64,000 nt of DNA from the NCBI RefSeq assembly GCF_000421165.1, contig NZ_ATWI01000010.1, positions 186,001 to 250,000 of the forward strand, read 5' to 3'. The notes below the pieces were generated by a model, which did no database searches, was not told where the DNA came from, and saw only the letters and a program-made list of their open reading frames with translations. Shown piece after piece: positions 1 through 9,179 of this stretch (the first letter of the stretch is position 1; every line of letters starts with the position of its first letter). The translations under genes and the position numbers were made by a program. Source of the stretch: Marinobacter daepoensis DSM 16072. Its GTDB lineage: Bacteria; Pseudomonadota; Gammaproteobacteria; Pseudomonadales; Oleiphilaceae.

Positions 1-755
1 AGGATGCATCAGTGTCGGTCTCTCTGAAGAACGGTGGGGGTATCCGTGATGGCATTGGCCTGGCCTTGCAGCCACCAGGCACGACCGACCCCTCCGAGAT
101 CGAATTCCTGCCGCCAGCGGCCAATGCACTGGTTGGCAAGCCGGCGGGCGGGATCTCCCAGCTGGATCTGGAAACCAGTCTGCGGTTCAACAACCGGCTG
201 GCCATGGTCACGGTGACACCGGCCGAACTGGCAGATTTGATGGAATATGCTTTTGCCGCCAGCGGTGAAGGTAGCACTCCGGGCCGTTTCCCTCAGATTG
301 CTGGTATGCGGGTGGCGTTTGATGACCGCCAGACGGCCCGGGCCAATGGCGATTCCAATCTGGCCAGCGCGGTCACCCGTCGGGTCCGGGAGCTGGAAAT
401 TCTGGATGCGAACGGGGCCGTGGTACAGGACGTGGTCACCGGGGGCGTTGTCGATATCACCGGAGCCCCCATCCGCATGGTCACGCTGGCGTTCCTGGCA
501 GGTGATTGCGTGAACGACAGCTCGGCCTCATGCGGCGATGGCTACCCGTTCAAGAATCTGGTGGCGCCGAACCGGGCCGATGTTACGGTGGACCCCGGAC
601 AATCAGACTTCTCTCCGGCAGGTGGCGAACAGGATGCCATGGCGGAATATCTGAAGGTTGTGTATCCGGTCTCTGGTGAGGGATTCGCCGAGCCTGAGAC
701 CACCGTGGATCAGGACGCGCGCATTGTGAATGTCGCGGTTCGTGCAACGCCCTGA
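1..755 (+). CDS. 5'-nucleotidase / metallophosphatase family protein, C-terminal part (5' truncated by window edge)
   Basis: The frame is already open at the left edge, so this is the C-terminal ~250 residues of a longer protein. The GTG at position 12 is internal, not a start. The visible part opens with the NGGGIR motif, which marks the substrate-binding C-terminal domain of the UshA/5'-nucleotidase family. In that family an N-terminal metallophosphatase domain, outside this window, hydrolyses nucleotides or other phosphoesters, usually in the periplasm or outside the cell. Two Cys (in [14 protein letters not shown]) could form a disulfide, which fits export. A strong intrinsic terminator follows the stop codon, so it is not co-transcribed with potA. 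Family assignment is confident; the substrate is unknown. Confidence 0.8.
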   Translation, partial: DASVSVSLKNGGGIRDGIGLALQPPGTTDPSEIEFLPPAANALVGKPAGGISQLDLETSLRFNNRLAMVTVTPAELADLMEYAFAASGEGSTPGRFPQIAGMRVAFDDRQTARANGDSNLASAVTRRVRELEILDANGAVVQDVVTGGVVDITGAPIRMVTLAFLAGDCVNDSSASCGDGYPFKNLVAPNRADVTVDPGQSDFSPAGGEQDAMAEYLKVVYPVSGEGFAEPETTVDQDARIVNVAVRATP

Positions 756-767
756 TGAGGCCTGTGC

Positions 768-801
768 GGGGCTGTCAGAAAAAACCGACAGCCCCCTTTT
801 T
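768..801 (+). terminator. Rho-independent terminator after the 5'-nucleotidase-like gene
   Basis: A perfect 9-bp stem, GGGGCTGTC (768-776) and GACAGCCCC (787-795), with an A-rich loop is followed by CTTTTT. It lies 13 bp after the stop codon and separates this gene from potA. Confidence 0.85.
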
Positions 802-852
802 GATTGGGTCGGTTTCTGGAAAAATAGGCCGCTCTTTCTGTGGGCAGGGCCG

Positions 853-1974
853 ATGAAACAGACACTGCTATTTCTGAGCAATCTCACCAAAGAATTTGAC
901 GGTAAAAAGGTACTGGATTCCCTGAATCTGGAGATCCTTGACGGCGAATTCATAACCCTCCTGGGGCCGTCCGGCTGTGGTAAAACCACTCTGCTGCGAA
1001 TGATGGCCGGTTTTGAGCACCCGGACGAAGGCACCATTGCCCTGGGTAGCCGGGATCTCACGCACACGCCCCCGGAGCACAGGCCGTTGAACACGGTGTT
1101 TCAGCACTACGCATTGTTTCCCCATATGTCGGTTTTCGACAACGTGGCTTATGGCCTGAAAATGGAGAAGCGGCCGAAAGAGGAAATTCGGCAGCGGGTG
1201 GAGGAAGCCCTGGCAATGGTTCAGCTTGAGGACTTTTCCCGACGTAAACCCCATCAGCTCTCTGGTGGCCAGCAGCAGCGTGTGGCCATCGCCCGGGCGG
1301 TGGTCAAACGACCGAAAGTCCTGTTGCTGGATGAGCCTTTGTCGGCACTGGATTATAAATTGCGCCGGACCATGCAGGTTGAGCTAAAACGCCTGCAGCG
1401 GGAACTGGGCATTACCTTCGTGTTCGTGACCCACGATCAGGAAGAAGCGCTGTCTATGTCAGACCGGGTTGTGGTACTGAAAGACGGGCTGATTCAGCAG
1501 TTGGGAACCCCGAGGGAAGTGTATGAGCGGCCAGCTAACCTGTTCACGGCACGATTTGTGGGTGAAACGAACTTCTTCCCTGGCCGGGTCGAGCAGGCCC
1601 ACGAGGAAGACACCATTATTGTGGATGTCTTTGGTCTGAAGCGAACCTTCCGCAAACCGGACTTTCCCGTGACCGTGGGCCAGTCTCTGCACGTGCTTCT
1701 TCGCCCGGAGGATATCCGGGTACTGGCGCCCGGAGACGACGAGGGCGTGGCTGGCAAGGTGGTTGAGCGGAACTACAAGGGCAGCACCCTGGATTCGGTG
1801 ATTCATCTGGAGGATGGCACCGAGGTACTGGCGTCGGAATTCTTTGATGAAGACGACCCCACATTCGATTACCGGCTCGGCGAGCCGGTCAAGGTCAGTT
1901 GGGTGGATGGCTGGGAATGGCTCCTGCCAACCGAGCCGGAAACCCCTTCCGAGGAAGCCGGCACTGATGCGTAG
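853..1974 (+). CDS. potA: Spermidine/putrescine ABC transporter ATP-binding protein PotA
   Basis: 373-residue ABC ATPase, close to the usual PotA length of about 378. Walker A (GPSGCGKTT) is at about residues 38-46, the signature LSGGQQQ at about 136-142, Walker B (LLLDEP) at about 157-162 and the switch His in THDQEE. A C-terminal TOBE-like region covers about 280-355. It powers polyamine import with PotBC in the inner membrane and PotD outside. The frame is open upstream to 730, but that stretch runs through the terminator at 768-801, so ATG 853 is chosen; a purine-rich GGGCAGGG lies just before it. It overlaps potB by 8 bp. Polyamine specificity rests mainly on the PotD encoded in the same operon. 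Confidence 0.9.
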   Translation: MKQTLLFLSNLTKEFDGKKVLDSLNLEILDGEFITLLGPSGCGKTTLLRMMAGFEHPDEGTIALGSRDLTHTPPEHRPLNTVFQHYALFPHMSVFDNVAYGLKMEKRPKEEIRQRVEEALAMVQLEDFSRRKPHQLSGGQQQRVAIARAVVKRPKVLLLDEPLSALDYKLRRTMQVELKRLQRELGITFVFVTHDQEEALSMSDRVVVLKDGLIQQLGTPREVYERPANLFTARFVGETNFFPGRVEQAHEEDTIIVDVFGLKRTFRKPDFPVTVGQSLHVLLRPEDIRVLAPGDDEGVAGKVVERNYKGSTLDSVIHLEDGTEVLASEFFDEDDPTFDYRLGEPVKVSWVDGWEWLLPTEPETPSEEAGTDA

Positions 1975-2824
1975 CCTGATGCAGCAGCCGTTCCGTACGG
2001 CGGTGTTGGTGCTTGTCTGGGGCTGGTTGCTGTTTCTGGTGCTGGCTCCGAATCTTCTGGTGGTCGGGGCCAGTGTCATGACTCGCGATCCGGCCTCCTT
2101 CATTTCGCTGCCAGTGACTCTGGATGCCTACCGGCAGTTGCTGAATCCGCTGTACCTGGATGTATTCCTGCACTCCCTGTACATGGCGGCAATGACCACC
2201 CTGGTGTGTCTGCTCATCGGATACCCGTTTGCGTGGTCGCTGTCGAAAGTGGCCAAACGACATCAGGTACTGCTGATTTTCCTGCTGATTGTGCCGTTCT
2301 GGACCAACTCGCTGGTCAGAACGTACGCCCTGAAACTGATTCTGGCTACCAATGGTCTGCTCAACAATGCGCTGTTATCGATGGGCCTGATCGATGAGCC
2401 CATGCAGTTGCTGTATACCGAAGGTGCGGTGGTGATCGGCCTGGTGTATCTGCTGCTGCCGTTCATGATCCTGCCGTTGTACTCGGTGTTCGACGATCTT
2501 CGGGAGGATTACCTCAGAGCGTCCCACGATCTGGGCGCCGGGCGCTTCTCGACCTTTATCCATGTCATCGTGCCCCTGACGCTGCCGGGGGTGCTGGCCG
2601 GCATCATGCTGGTGCTGCTGCCTGCCATGGGGCTGTTCTTTGTGCCGGATATTCTTGGCGGGTCCCGAAACCTGCTGGTGGGCAACGTGATCAAAAATCA
2701 GTTCCTGGACGCCCGAAACTGGCCCTTTGGCGCGGCTGCCAGCATCATGCTGACTCTGGCCATGGCGTTCCTGATGTTTGCCCATCGGTTGAGTAAACGG
2801 CGGATCGGGGAGGAGGGCGTATGA
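1967..2824 (+). CDS. potB: Spermidine/putrescine ABC transporter permease PotB
   Basis: 285-residue inner-membrane permease with about six hydrophobic segments. It carries the EAA-type loop ([17 protein letters not shown]), where PotA docks. A charged N-terminus and a first TM segment around residues 12-35 fit the MetI-like/PotB fold. Start ATG 1967 overlaps the potA stop and gives the expected length; longer in-frame extensions merely read through potA. Its TGA overlaps the ATG of potC, indicating translational coupling. It pairs with PotC to form the channel. Confidence 0.9.
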   Translation: MRSLMQQPFRTAVLVLVWGWLLFLVLAPNLLVVGASVMTRDPASFISLPVTLDAYRQLLNPLYLDVFLHSLYMAAMTTLVCLLIGYPFAWSLSKVAKRHQVLLIFLLIVPFWTNSLVRTYALKLILATNGLLNNALLSMGLIDEPMQLLYTEGAVVIGLVYLLLPFMILPLYSVFDDLREDYLRASHDLGAGRFSTFIHVIVPLTLPGVLAGIMLVLLPAMGLFFVPDILGGSRNLLVGNVIKNQFLDARNWPFGAAASIMLTLAMAFLMFAHRLSKRRIGEEGV

Positions 2825-3591
2825 GCCGCTGGTTGCCACGCACCTATCTGACGCTGATCTATCTGCTGTTGTACGTGCCGATTGTGGTGCTGGTGGTGTT
2901 CTCATTCAACGACTCACGCACCGGCTATGAATGGGGCGGGCTCAGCCTGCGTTGGTATGACGCCTTGTTCAATAACCGGGCGATGGTGCAGGCCATGTGG
3001 AATTCACTGTGGCTGGCCCTCTCGGCCGCGACGGTATCGACCCTGATCGGGGCGCTGACGGCTCTGGCGTTGCACCGTTACCGGTTCCGCGGGAAGAATG
3101 TCCTCAATGGCATGTTGTTTGTGGTGATGATGTCGCCGGAAATTGTGCTGGCGATCTCATTGCTGGCGTTGTTCCTTCTGGTTGGGTTTCAGCTGGGCTA
3201 CGTTTCTTTATTACTGGCGCATGTGACCTTCTGCCTGCCTTTTGTGGTCATTACTGTGATGGCGAGGCTGAGCGGTTTTGATGAGCGCCTGCCGGAAGCC
3301 GCGCGGGACTTGGGTGCAAATGATTTCACCATGACCCGTACTGTGCTGATTCCGGTAATTATGCCGGCTCTGCTGGCAGGCTGGTTGCTGGGCTTTACCC
3401 TGTCACTGGACGATGTGGTGGTGAGCACTTTTGTCAGTGGCCCGAGTTATGAAATTCTGCCTTTACGCATCTACTCCATGGTGCGGGTTGGCCTGAAACC
3501 CGAGGTGAATGCCCTTGGCACACTGCTGCTGGTGTTTTCACTGGTGATGTTGATGTTGTCTCAATGGATACTCTTAAGGAGCAAGCGATGA
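2821..3591 (+). CDS. potC: Spermidine/putrescine ABC transporter permease PotC
   Basis: 256-residue permease with six predicted membrane segments and an EAA loop (LPEAARDLGANDF). The segment VFSFNDSRTGYEWGGLSLRWYDALF near residues 27-50 is typical of PotC/PotI proteins, which carry a SFN-x-S…W-GLSL…WY signature. It starts at an ATGA overlap with potB and ends at an ATGA overlap with potD, so all four genes form one tightly coupled operon. Confidence 0.9.
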   Translation: MSRWLPRTYLTLIYLLLYVPIVVLVVFSFNDSRTGYEWGGLSLRWYDALFNNRAMVQAMWNSLWLALSAATVSTLIGALTALALHRYRFRGKNVLNGMLFVVMMSPEIVLAISLLALFLLVGFQLGYVSLLLAHVTFCLPFVVITVMARLSGFDERLPEAARDLGANDFTMTRTVLIPVIMPALLAGWLLGFTLSLDDVVVSTFVSGPSYEILPLRIYSMVRVGLKPEVNALGTLLLVFSLVMLMLSQWILLRSKR

Positions 3592-4628
3592 AGAAACTGG
3601 CACTGGCTGGCCTGCTGGCGGTGGGCCTGACGGGCTGCAGTGGTTCCGAGGAACCCAGGGTTCTGAACCTGTACAACTGGTCTGAGTACATGCCTCAGGA
3701 AGTTCTGGACCGATTCACCGAGGAAACGGGTATTCAGGTGGTGTACACCACTTACGATAGCAACGAAGCGATGTATGCCCGGCTGAAACTGCTCGATGAA
3801 AGTGCTGCCTACGATCTGGCCGTGCCCTCGACCTATTACGTTAGCAAGATGCGCCAGGAAGACCTCCTGATGCCGATTGATCGCAGCAAGATTGAAGGCT
3901 TTGACAACCTGGACCCGGAGCTGATCAACCTCGATATTGACCCGGACAACCAGTACAGCATGCCCTACCTCTGGGGAACCACGGGGATCGCCGTGGATAC
4001 CACCGATGTTGAAGGCGAGGTTACCGCCTGGGCGGATCTGTGGGATGAGCGTTTCGAGGGTCGGGTGATGCTGACCAACGATATGCGAGAGGTTTTCCAC
4101 ATTGGCTTGCGTGTGCTGGGCTACTCGGGCAACAGCACCAACCCCGAGGAAATCAGGGAAGCCTATGAGAAGCTGACGGAACTGATGCCCTCGGTGCGTA
4201 CTTTCAATTCAGACGCGCCCCGGATGCCTTACCTTGAAGGGGAAACCGACGTTGGCATGATCTGGAACGGTGAAGCTGTGATGGGGCGGGAAGCTATGCC
4301 GGCTCTGGACTACGTGTACCCGGACGAAGGCATCATTGTCTGGCTGGACAGTTTTGTGATTCCCAAGAACGCCAAGAACCCGGAGGCTGCTCACCAGTTC
4401 ATCAGCTTTGTGATGAAACCGGAAATCTCGGCTCTGATCAGCGAAGACATTGGTTACGCGACCCCCAGCGTGGCAGCCCGTGACCTGCTGGACGATGACG
4501 TTGCTGCCGACCGGGCCAGTTACCCGACCCCGGACGACATGGTCAACGCTGAGTTCCAGACCGACATTGGCGATGAAGCCCTGCAGGTTTACGCCAAGTA
4601 CTGGGAAATGCTCAAGTCCGGTCAGTAA
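3588..4628 (+). CDS. potD: Spermidine/putrescine-binding lipoprotein PotD
   Basis: 346-residue solute-binding protein. The N-terminus is a lipoprotein signal with lipobox LTGC, so it is probably anchored to a membrane, unlike soluble E. coli PotD. The mature part matches PotD closely: LYNWSEYMPQEVL, the TYDSNEAMYARLK segment, VPSTYYVSKMR, NLDPELINLDIDPDNQYS, and later MIWNGEA and WLDSFVIPKNAKN. Aromatic and acidic residues at these positions clamp polyamines in the family. ATG 3588 follows AAGGAGC and overlaps the potC stop. It ends 6 bp before the convergent HAD gene, with no terminator in between. Confidence 0.9.
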   Translation: MKKLALAGLLAVGLTGCSGSEEPRVLNLYNWSEYMPQEVLDRFTEETGIQVVYTTYDSNEAMYARLKLLDESAAYDLAVPSTYYVSKMRQEDLLMPIDRSKIEGFDNLDPELINLDIDPDNQYSMPYLWGTTGIAVDTTDVEGEVTAWADLWDERFEGRVMLTNDMREVFHIGLRVLGYSGNSTNPEEIREAYEKLTELMPSVRTFNSDAPRMPYLEGETDVGMIWNGEAVMGREAMPALDYVYPDEGIIVWLDSFVIPKNAKNPEAAHQFISFVMKPEISALISEDIGYATPSVAARDLLDDDVAADRASYPTPDDMVNAEFQTDIGDEALQVYAKYWEMLKSGQ

Positions 4629-4634
4629 CCGGGC

Positions 4635-5579
4635 TCAGATGGCCGGAGCGACATAGTCCGGTGCGATTCCGGACTGCGCAATGCAGTCCGGAATGTTCAT
4701 TCCCTTCAGCGACCCTTCCGCAGTCACCAGCAGGGTTTTCATACCCGCCGCCTGACCGCCAAGAATATCGGTGTGCAGGGTGTCCCCAACCATCAGTATG
4801 TCCCCGGCCGGAATCCCCGGGACTTTATCCAGCACCGCCTGGAATGCTGGCAGGTAGGGCTTGCCGAAAAACTCCGGAAGGGTGTCGCACTGGTCCATCA
4901 GGCGATGGGCGAAGAACCCGGGTTCCAGAGTCAGGCAATCTCCCCGAGGGGCGACCAGGTCTGGGTTGGCCACAATCACAGGGCGAGGGAGTCGTTTCAG
5001 ACTGTCCGCCAGCGTGTCGTGGTCCGCTTCATTCCAACCTTCGCTGCTGAGGAAGATAAACCCGTCGAATGCATCCAGCTGGGAGCCTGTGGTTCCGGGT
5101 AGCACCGGGTGTCCGTCCACCGGCAGCGTATCGGGTTCCGAGGAAGCGGGCGCCAGGACGCCATACCGACCGGTCACCGGCGCTGAACGCAGCCGCTGCT
5201 CCAGCACCCAGCGGCTGGAAACGAGGTTTTCGGGCGCAATGGCAAACCCCATCAATTGATATTTCCTGACCAGGGCGGCGTGGCTGGCCGTGGCCGCGTT
5301 GGACAGGATCATGACCGTTTTGCCCAGAGACTGCAGCTGCCGGATACGCTCAATGGCAGAAGGAAACGCACGGGTGCCCGCGTTCAGCACGCCAAAGGCA
5401 TCAAATACGAAGACCTGAAACTGCTCAAGGAGCGGAGCCAGAGAATCGAGTGCCCGGGTGTTCGGCTGTTGGTCCGCAGGCAGGCCCTCTGGCAGGGTGG
5501 CGCGGACGTGTTGGTACTGGGCAAAGGCCCAGGCCGGTGTGGGGGTAACGCCGGCAAACGAAGTCGGATGATTGTCCAT
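4635..5579 (-). CDS. HAD-superfamily subfamily IIA (C2-capped) hydrolase, last gene of the phosphonate-type transport operon
   Basis: 314 residues. The HAD loops are visible: nucleophile D60 in FVFDAFGVLNAG, motif II Ser in ILSNAA, and the acidic metal-binding loop MVGDTLHTDILGG near the C-terminus. The large insert between motifs II and III corresponds to a C2 cap, as in NagD and pyridoxal phosphatase relatives. The second Asp of the DxD loop is Phe62, so the usual general acid/base is missing; some HAD-IIA subfamilies carry D-x-W here, and phosphonatase PhnX carries D-x-A. The gene starts 7 bp after the second phnE gene, so it is almost certainly co-transcribed with the importer. It could act on the imported phosphorus compound, but the substrate is not established. 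Confidence 0.75.
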   Translation of the reverse strand: MDNHPTSFAGVTPTPAWAFAQYQHVRATLPEGLPADQQPNTRALDSLAPLLEQFQVFVFDAFGVLNAGTRAFPSAIERIRQLQSLGKTVMILSNAATASHAALVRKYQLMGFAIAPENLVSSRWVLEQRLRSAPVTGRYGVLAPASSEPDTLPVDGHPVLPGTTGSQLDAFDGFIFLSSEGWNEADHDTLADSLKRLPRPVIVANPDLVAPRGDCLTLEPGFFAHRLMDQCDTLPEFFGKPYLPAFQAVLDKVPGIPAGDILMVGDTLHTDILGGQAAGMKTLLVTAEGSLKGMNIPDCIAQSGIAPDYVAPAI

Positions 5580-5586
5580 GGTTGTC

Positions 5587-6405
5587 TCAGAGTACCGCCT
5601 GTCGCACTTTCGCAGAAACCCATTCGGAAATCACGACGGTCCCGAGGATCACGATGAAAATCATGGCCACCTGATTCCAGGCCAGGGTGCTCAGGGAGGC
5701 GTTGAGCTGAATGCCCAATCCGCCTGCGCCGACCAGACCGAGAATGGTGGATTCGCGAATGTTGATATCCCAGCGGAATACGCTGATGCCCCAGAACGCG
5801 GGCAGAATCTGGGGAACCACCGCGTAGTCAATCACCTGAGCGCCGGAGGCACCCGTGGCCCGGATGGCCTCGACCTGCTTTTCGTCGATTTCTTCGATGG
5901 CTTCGTAGAGCAGCTTGGCGACGAAACCGATGGATCGTAGACCAATGGCAACGATGCCGGCGAGCAGGCCAGGGCCGATGATGGCGACCAGCAGCAGGGC
6001 CCAGATCAGGGAGTTGATGGACCGGGACGAGACGATGATAAGCAGGGCCAGTGGCCGGACGAAACGGACGCTGGGAGTGGTGTTGGTGGCGGCCATGAAG
6101 GCGACGGGAATCGCGAACAGGACACCCAGCAAGGTACCCAGAGTGGCAATGTTGAGGGTATCCCACAACGGCTGCCAGAGGTTGTTGATGTAGCCCCAGG
6201 CGGGTGGGAACATCCGCCCGCCGATGTCGGCGGCCTGTTGTGGGGCATCACTGACGAACGCCCAGATGGTGTTCTCGTTCATGATCTGCCAGCACACGAC
6301 CGTGAAAGCCACCAGCCAGAACCAGCCAAACCATCGCAGCAAGGATTGTTTGGGCGTCCGGTATTGCCATTGTGGGTTGAGGGATGGATGGTTCACTGAA
6401 CCCAC
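5587..6405 (-). CDS. phnE: Phosphonate/phosphite-type ABC transporter permease (second PhnE-like subunit)
   Basis: 272-residue permease with about six membrane segments. The conserved loop VEAIRATGASGAQVIDYAVVPQILP and the downstream RWDINIRESTILGLVGAGGLG stretch are signatures of PhnE permeases. GTG 6405 is the probable start and overlaps the previous gene's end by 13 bp; a second in-frame GTG lies three codons on. It forms a heteromeric channel with the preceding PhnE-like protein and is driven by PhnC. The HAD hydrolase follows after 7 bp. Confidence 0.85.
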   Translation of the reverse strand: MGSVNHPSLNPQWQYRTPKQSLLRWFGWFWLVAFTVVCWQIMNENTIWAFVSDAPQQAADIGGRMFPPAWGYINNLWQPLWDTLNIATLGTLLGVLFAIPVAFMAATNTTPSVRFVRPLALLIIVSSRSINSLIWALLLVAIIGPGLLAGIVAIGLRSIGFVAKLLYEAIEEIDEKQVEAIRATGASGAQVIDYAVVPQILPAFWGISVFRWDINIRESTILGLVGAGGLGIQLNASLSTLAWNQVAMIFIVILGTVVISEWVSAKVRQAVL

Positions 6406-7211
6406 CTGCGAATGTAAGAAGATGAATACTCTACCACCAGAACGATGGCGATGATGATGATCAGCACGGCGCCGGCCGAGTCATACTCATAGCGGTCGAT
6501 GGCCGTGTTCAGGGTAGCTCCGATACCTCCGGCACCGACAATGCCGATGACTGCGGATTCCCGGAAGTTGATGTCAAACCGGTACAGCGAAAGCCCTACG
6601 AGACGTGGCATCACCTGAGGCTGAACGGCGTAGTTCACCACCTGCCACCAACTGGCGCCCGTGGCACGTACGGCTTCTATCTGGCTGCGGTCGCAGTCCT
6701 CGATTTCCTCCGCCAGGAGTTTCGACAGAAAGCCGATGGTGGCGAAGGCCAGAGTCAGAAAGCCCGCGAAGGGGCCGAAACCGAACATGGCCACCAACAG
6801 GATGGCAATGATCACTTCCTGAAACGACCGGGATACGGTGATGATGCCCCGGCAGGCCAGGTAAACCGGTGCCGGTGCAAGGTTCCGGGCAGCGCCGATC
6901 CCGATCGGCACAGACACCAGAATGCCGGCGACCGTGGATGTGACAGTCATGGTCAGGCTTTCCAGCAGGCCTGCGTAGATGTCGTTCCATCGGGAGGTGA
7001 AGTCGGGCACCAGAAAGCCCTGAACAAAGCGCCAGCCCCGTTCAAGCCCGAGGTACACCCGCTGCCAGTCTACCTCGATGGTCTGGATGGCCAGAATTAG
7101 GTAAACCAGCCCGCCCAGCAGGATAACCTTGCGCCAGAACGGGTGAGTCAGAAGCAGTGGGGGGCGTTTCCAATGTCTGGGGTAGGTGTGTGCAGTGGAC
7201 TTGCCGGGCAT
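6393..7211 (-). CDS. phnE: Phosphonate/phosphite-type ABC transporter permease (first PhnE-like subunit)
   Basis: 272-residue permease. It has the same PhnE signatures as its neighbour: IEAVRATGASWWQVVNYAVQPQVMP and the RFDINFRESAVIGIVGAGGIG segment. A long N-terminal extension with one hydrophobic segment precedes the permease core. ATG 7211 overlaps the phnC stop (TGATG); a GTG one codon upstream is the alternative. Tandem distinct phnE genes are common in PhnDCE-type systems. Gene order is phnD-phnC-phnE-phnE-HAD. Confidence 0.85.
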   Translation of the reverse strand: MPGKSTAHTYPRHWKRPPLLLTHPFWRKVILLGGLVYLILAIQTIEVDWQRVYLGLERGWRFVQGFLVPDFTSRWNDIYAGLLESLTMTVTSTVAGILVSVPIGIGAARNLAPAPVYLACRGIITVSRSFQEVIIAILLVAMFGFGPFAGFLTLAFATIGFLSKLLAEEIEDCDRSQIEAVRATGASWWQVVNYAVQPQVMPRLVGLSLYRFDINFRESAVIGIVGAGGIGATLNTAIDRYEYDSAGAVLIIIIAIVLVVEYSSSYIRRWVQ

Positions 7212-8029
7212 CACGCGCTCTCCATCAGATCAACGCCGGAGGCGTCCTCGCCTTGATCTCCGGAACCATTCTCACCCCGCAGTTGAGTCCAGTCTTCATC
7301 ACCGTAGATGGTCGTCAGCACGTCGTCCGTCAGGGCGTCCGGGGGCCCATCAAACACGATTTCACCGGCACGCAGGCCGATGATGCGGTCAGAGAACTGC
7401 TGGGCCAGCAGAACGTCGTGAATGTTGATGATGGCGGGCAGATTGCGTTCCTGGCAGGCGCTTCGGATCAGTCGCATGATCTGCCGGGAGGTTTTCGGGT
7501 CCAGGGATGCGGTGGGTTCATCCACCAGCAGCAGCTCCGGGTTCTGTTCCAGAGCCCGGGCGATACCCACCCGTTGCCGTTGTCCGCCGGACAGGGCATC
7601 GGCCCGCTTGTTGTGATGGTCAGCCAGACCAACGTTGTCCAGAAGTGAGAACGCCAGCGCAATGTCATCGCCGGTGAACTTGCGGAAGTAGGACCGCCAG
7701 GCCGGCATGTACCCGAGCCTGCCAGACAGTACGTTTTCCATCACGGTCAGTCGCTCGACCAGAGCGTATTCCTGAAAAATCATGCCGATTCGCCGCCGTG
7801 CCCGGCGTAGCTCCCGCCGGCTCAGGCCGGTCAGCTCGGTATCACCCAGAGTGATGGAGCCCGATGAGGGCTCCACCAAACGGTTGATACAGCGGATCAG
7901 CGTGGATTTACCGGCGCCCGAGGGACCGATCAGGCCCACCACCTGTCCCGAAGGAACCTCGAAACAGGCATTGTGGAGGGCCTTGTCACCCGTTTTGTAG
8001 GTTTTGGAAACCTTATCCAGTTTTAACAC
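7211..8029 (-). CDS. phnC: Phosphonate/phosphite-type ABC transporter ATP-binding protein PhnC
   Basis: 272-residue ATPase. Walker [10 protein letters not shown] is at about residues 35-43, the signature [15 protein letters not shown] in the middle, Walker [13 protein letters not shown] after it, and the switch His in NIHDVLLA. The segment [21 protein letters not shown] is typical of PhnC. Start is GTG 8029 with a weak GGCGGT upstream. It lies 18 bp after phnD. It should energise uptake of phosphonates, phosphite or related esters; the exact ligand cannot be read from the sequence. Confidence 0.88.
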   Translation of the reverse strand: MLKLDKVSKTYKTGDKALHNACFEVPSGQVVGLIGPSGAGKSTLIRCINRLVEPSSGSITLGDTELTGLSRRELRRARRRIGMIFQEYALVERLTVMENVLSGRLGYMPAWRSYFRKFTGDDIALAFSLLDNVGLADHHNKRADALSGGQRQRVGIARALEQNPELLLVDEPTASLDPKTSRQIMRLIRSACQERNLPAIINIHDVLLAQQFSDRIIGLRAGEIVFDGPPDALTDDVLTTIYGDEDWTQLRGENGSGDQGEDASGVDLMESA

Positions 8030-8047
8030 GTAGTACCGCCTGACTGA

Positions 8048-8995
8048 TTAACGACAGTTGTATTCCACGCCATTGGCGGCGTCGATCTTACGGATCACTT
8101 CCCAGTGGTTCTTGAAGGTGATGGGCACGAACTGGGCCTCACCGGATTTGGAGAACTCTTCCTCAAGTGCGGTTCCTTCCCACTCAAAGGAGAAGAATGC
8201 CTCCTGGATTTTCTTCTGCAGTTCCGGGGTCAGGTTGTGGGCAATGCCGTAACCGGTTGTCGGGAAGGTCTGGGATTTGTACAGGCTGACCAGCTGGTCT
8301 TCGCTCACTACATCCCGGCGCAGCATGCGCTTGAGAACGGAGTTGGCAACCGCTGCCGCGGGGTAGTCCTTGTTGGCCACGCCCAGAATCGAGTTGTCGT
8401 GCTTGCCGGAGAACACCGGCTCGAAGTCTTCACCAGCGATCATGTTGTAGTCGGCCTTCAGAATGGCAGACGGGGCCTTGAAGCCGGAGTTGGACGTCTG
8501 AGAGGTGAACGCCATCTCGCTACCGCGAATGTCTTCGACCTTCTCAATGCCGGAACCCGGGTAGCTGAGGATCTCCATCTCGTAGCCGAAGGAACCGTCA
8601 GCTGCCGCCATCATGGTGAACGGACGCAGACCGGCACAGGCAACGGCCAGCGGGTTGGAGCCCGTGTTGAAACCGGCAATGTGCAGACGCCCTGCGCGCA
8701 TGGCTTCAATCTGGGCAGCATTGGACTGGACCGGGAAGAACTGAACTTTCTTGCCTGTGGTCTCGGCCAGGTGGTCCAGGAACTCAGACCAGACTTCTTT
8801 GTAAACCGCCGGATCTTCGACCGGCGTGTAGGCAAACACCAGCGTGGACGGGTCCACCAGTTTAGAGGCTTCGGTCGGGATGTCGGCCACCAGATCGCCG
8901 TCGGTGTCCTGGTAACGGCTGTCGAGCTGGAACGCGCCATGGGCGAGAACCGGCGTCAGCATGGCCGCGCAGGTCAGGGTCAGAAACTTGTTCAT
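8048..8995 (-). CDS. phnD: Phosphate/phosphite/phosphonate-binding periplasmic protein (PhnD family)
   Basis: 315 residues with a Sec signal peptide (MNKFLTLTCAAMLTPVLAHGA). The mature protein shows the PhnD-family features: an FAYTPVEDPAVYKEVW opening strand, the VQSNAAQIEAMRAGRLHIAGF segment, and the anion-loop region FTSQTSNSGFKAPSA, where Ser/Thr side chains hold the phosphorus oxyanion. ATG 8995 is chosen because it starts the signal peptide; an upstream extension has none. It heads the operon, and a Pho-box-like 11-bp direct repeat lies about 55 bp upstream. Phosphonate versus phosphite cannot be decided by eye. Confidence 0.85.
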   Translation of the reverse strand: MNKFLTLTCAAMLTPVLAHGAFQLDSRYQDTDGDLVADIPTEASKLVDPSTLVFAYTPVEDPAVYKEVWSEFLDHLAETTGKKVQFFPVQSNAAQIEAMRAGRLHIAGFNTGSNPLAVACAGLRPFTMMAAADGSFGYEMEILSYPGSGIEKVEDIRGSEMAFTSQTSNSGFKAPSAILKADYNMIAGEDFEPVFSGKHDNSILGVANKDYPAAAVANSVLKRMLRRDVVSEDQLVSLYKSQTFPTTGYGIAHNLTPELQKKIQEAFFSFEWEGTALEEEFSKSGEAQFVPITFKNHWEVIRKIDAANGVEYNCR

Positions 8996-9048
8996 GTTCG
9001 GTATCCTCAGGGTTAATTTCGGATGAGTCTGGCGGCACACTAAGTCGG

Positions 9049-9070
9049 TTTGATGATGGTTTGATGACAG
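9049..9070 (-). promoter_or_regulatory. Candidate Pho box upstream of phnD
   Basis: On the minus strand the sequence reads CTGTCATCAAA followed directly by CCATCATCAAA. These are two 11-bp direct repeats with 9 of 11 bases identical. Repeat length and the CTGTCAT core with an A-rich spacer match the PhoB-box design (7-bp half-site plus 4 bp). A weaker third repeat may begin next to it (CCGACTTAGTG). Location and orientation fit phosphate-starvation control of phnDCEE and the HAD gene. Confidence 0.6.
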
Positions 9071-9179
9071 TGATCGGAGGGGCTCGGAAGCTTCACAAAA
9101 CTGTCATTTATGGTCTATAACGTCCTTGGGTCTGTCTGATGGCGATTGCTTTACACCATTCTTTGCACAAGGATTTGAC

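Noticed and set aside
730..852. N-terminal extension of PotA to 730
   Set aside because: It would read through the previous gene's end and its terminator; ATG 853 gives the normal PotA length.
8105..9016. Long open frame (303 codons) on the plus strand opposite phnD
   Set aside because: It is antisense to a clear PhnD-family gene with a signal peptide, has no recognised motif, and reads as a codon-bias shadow.
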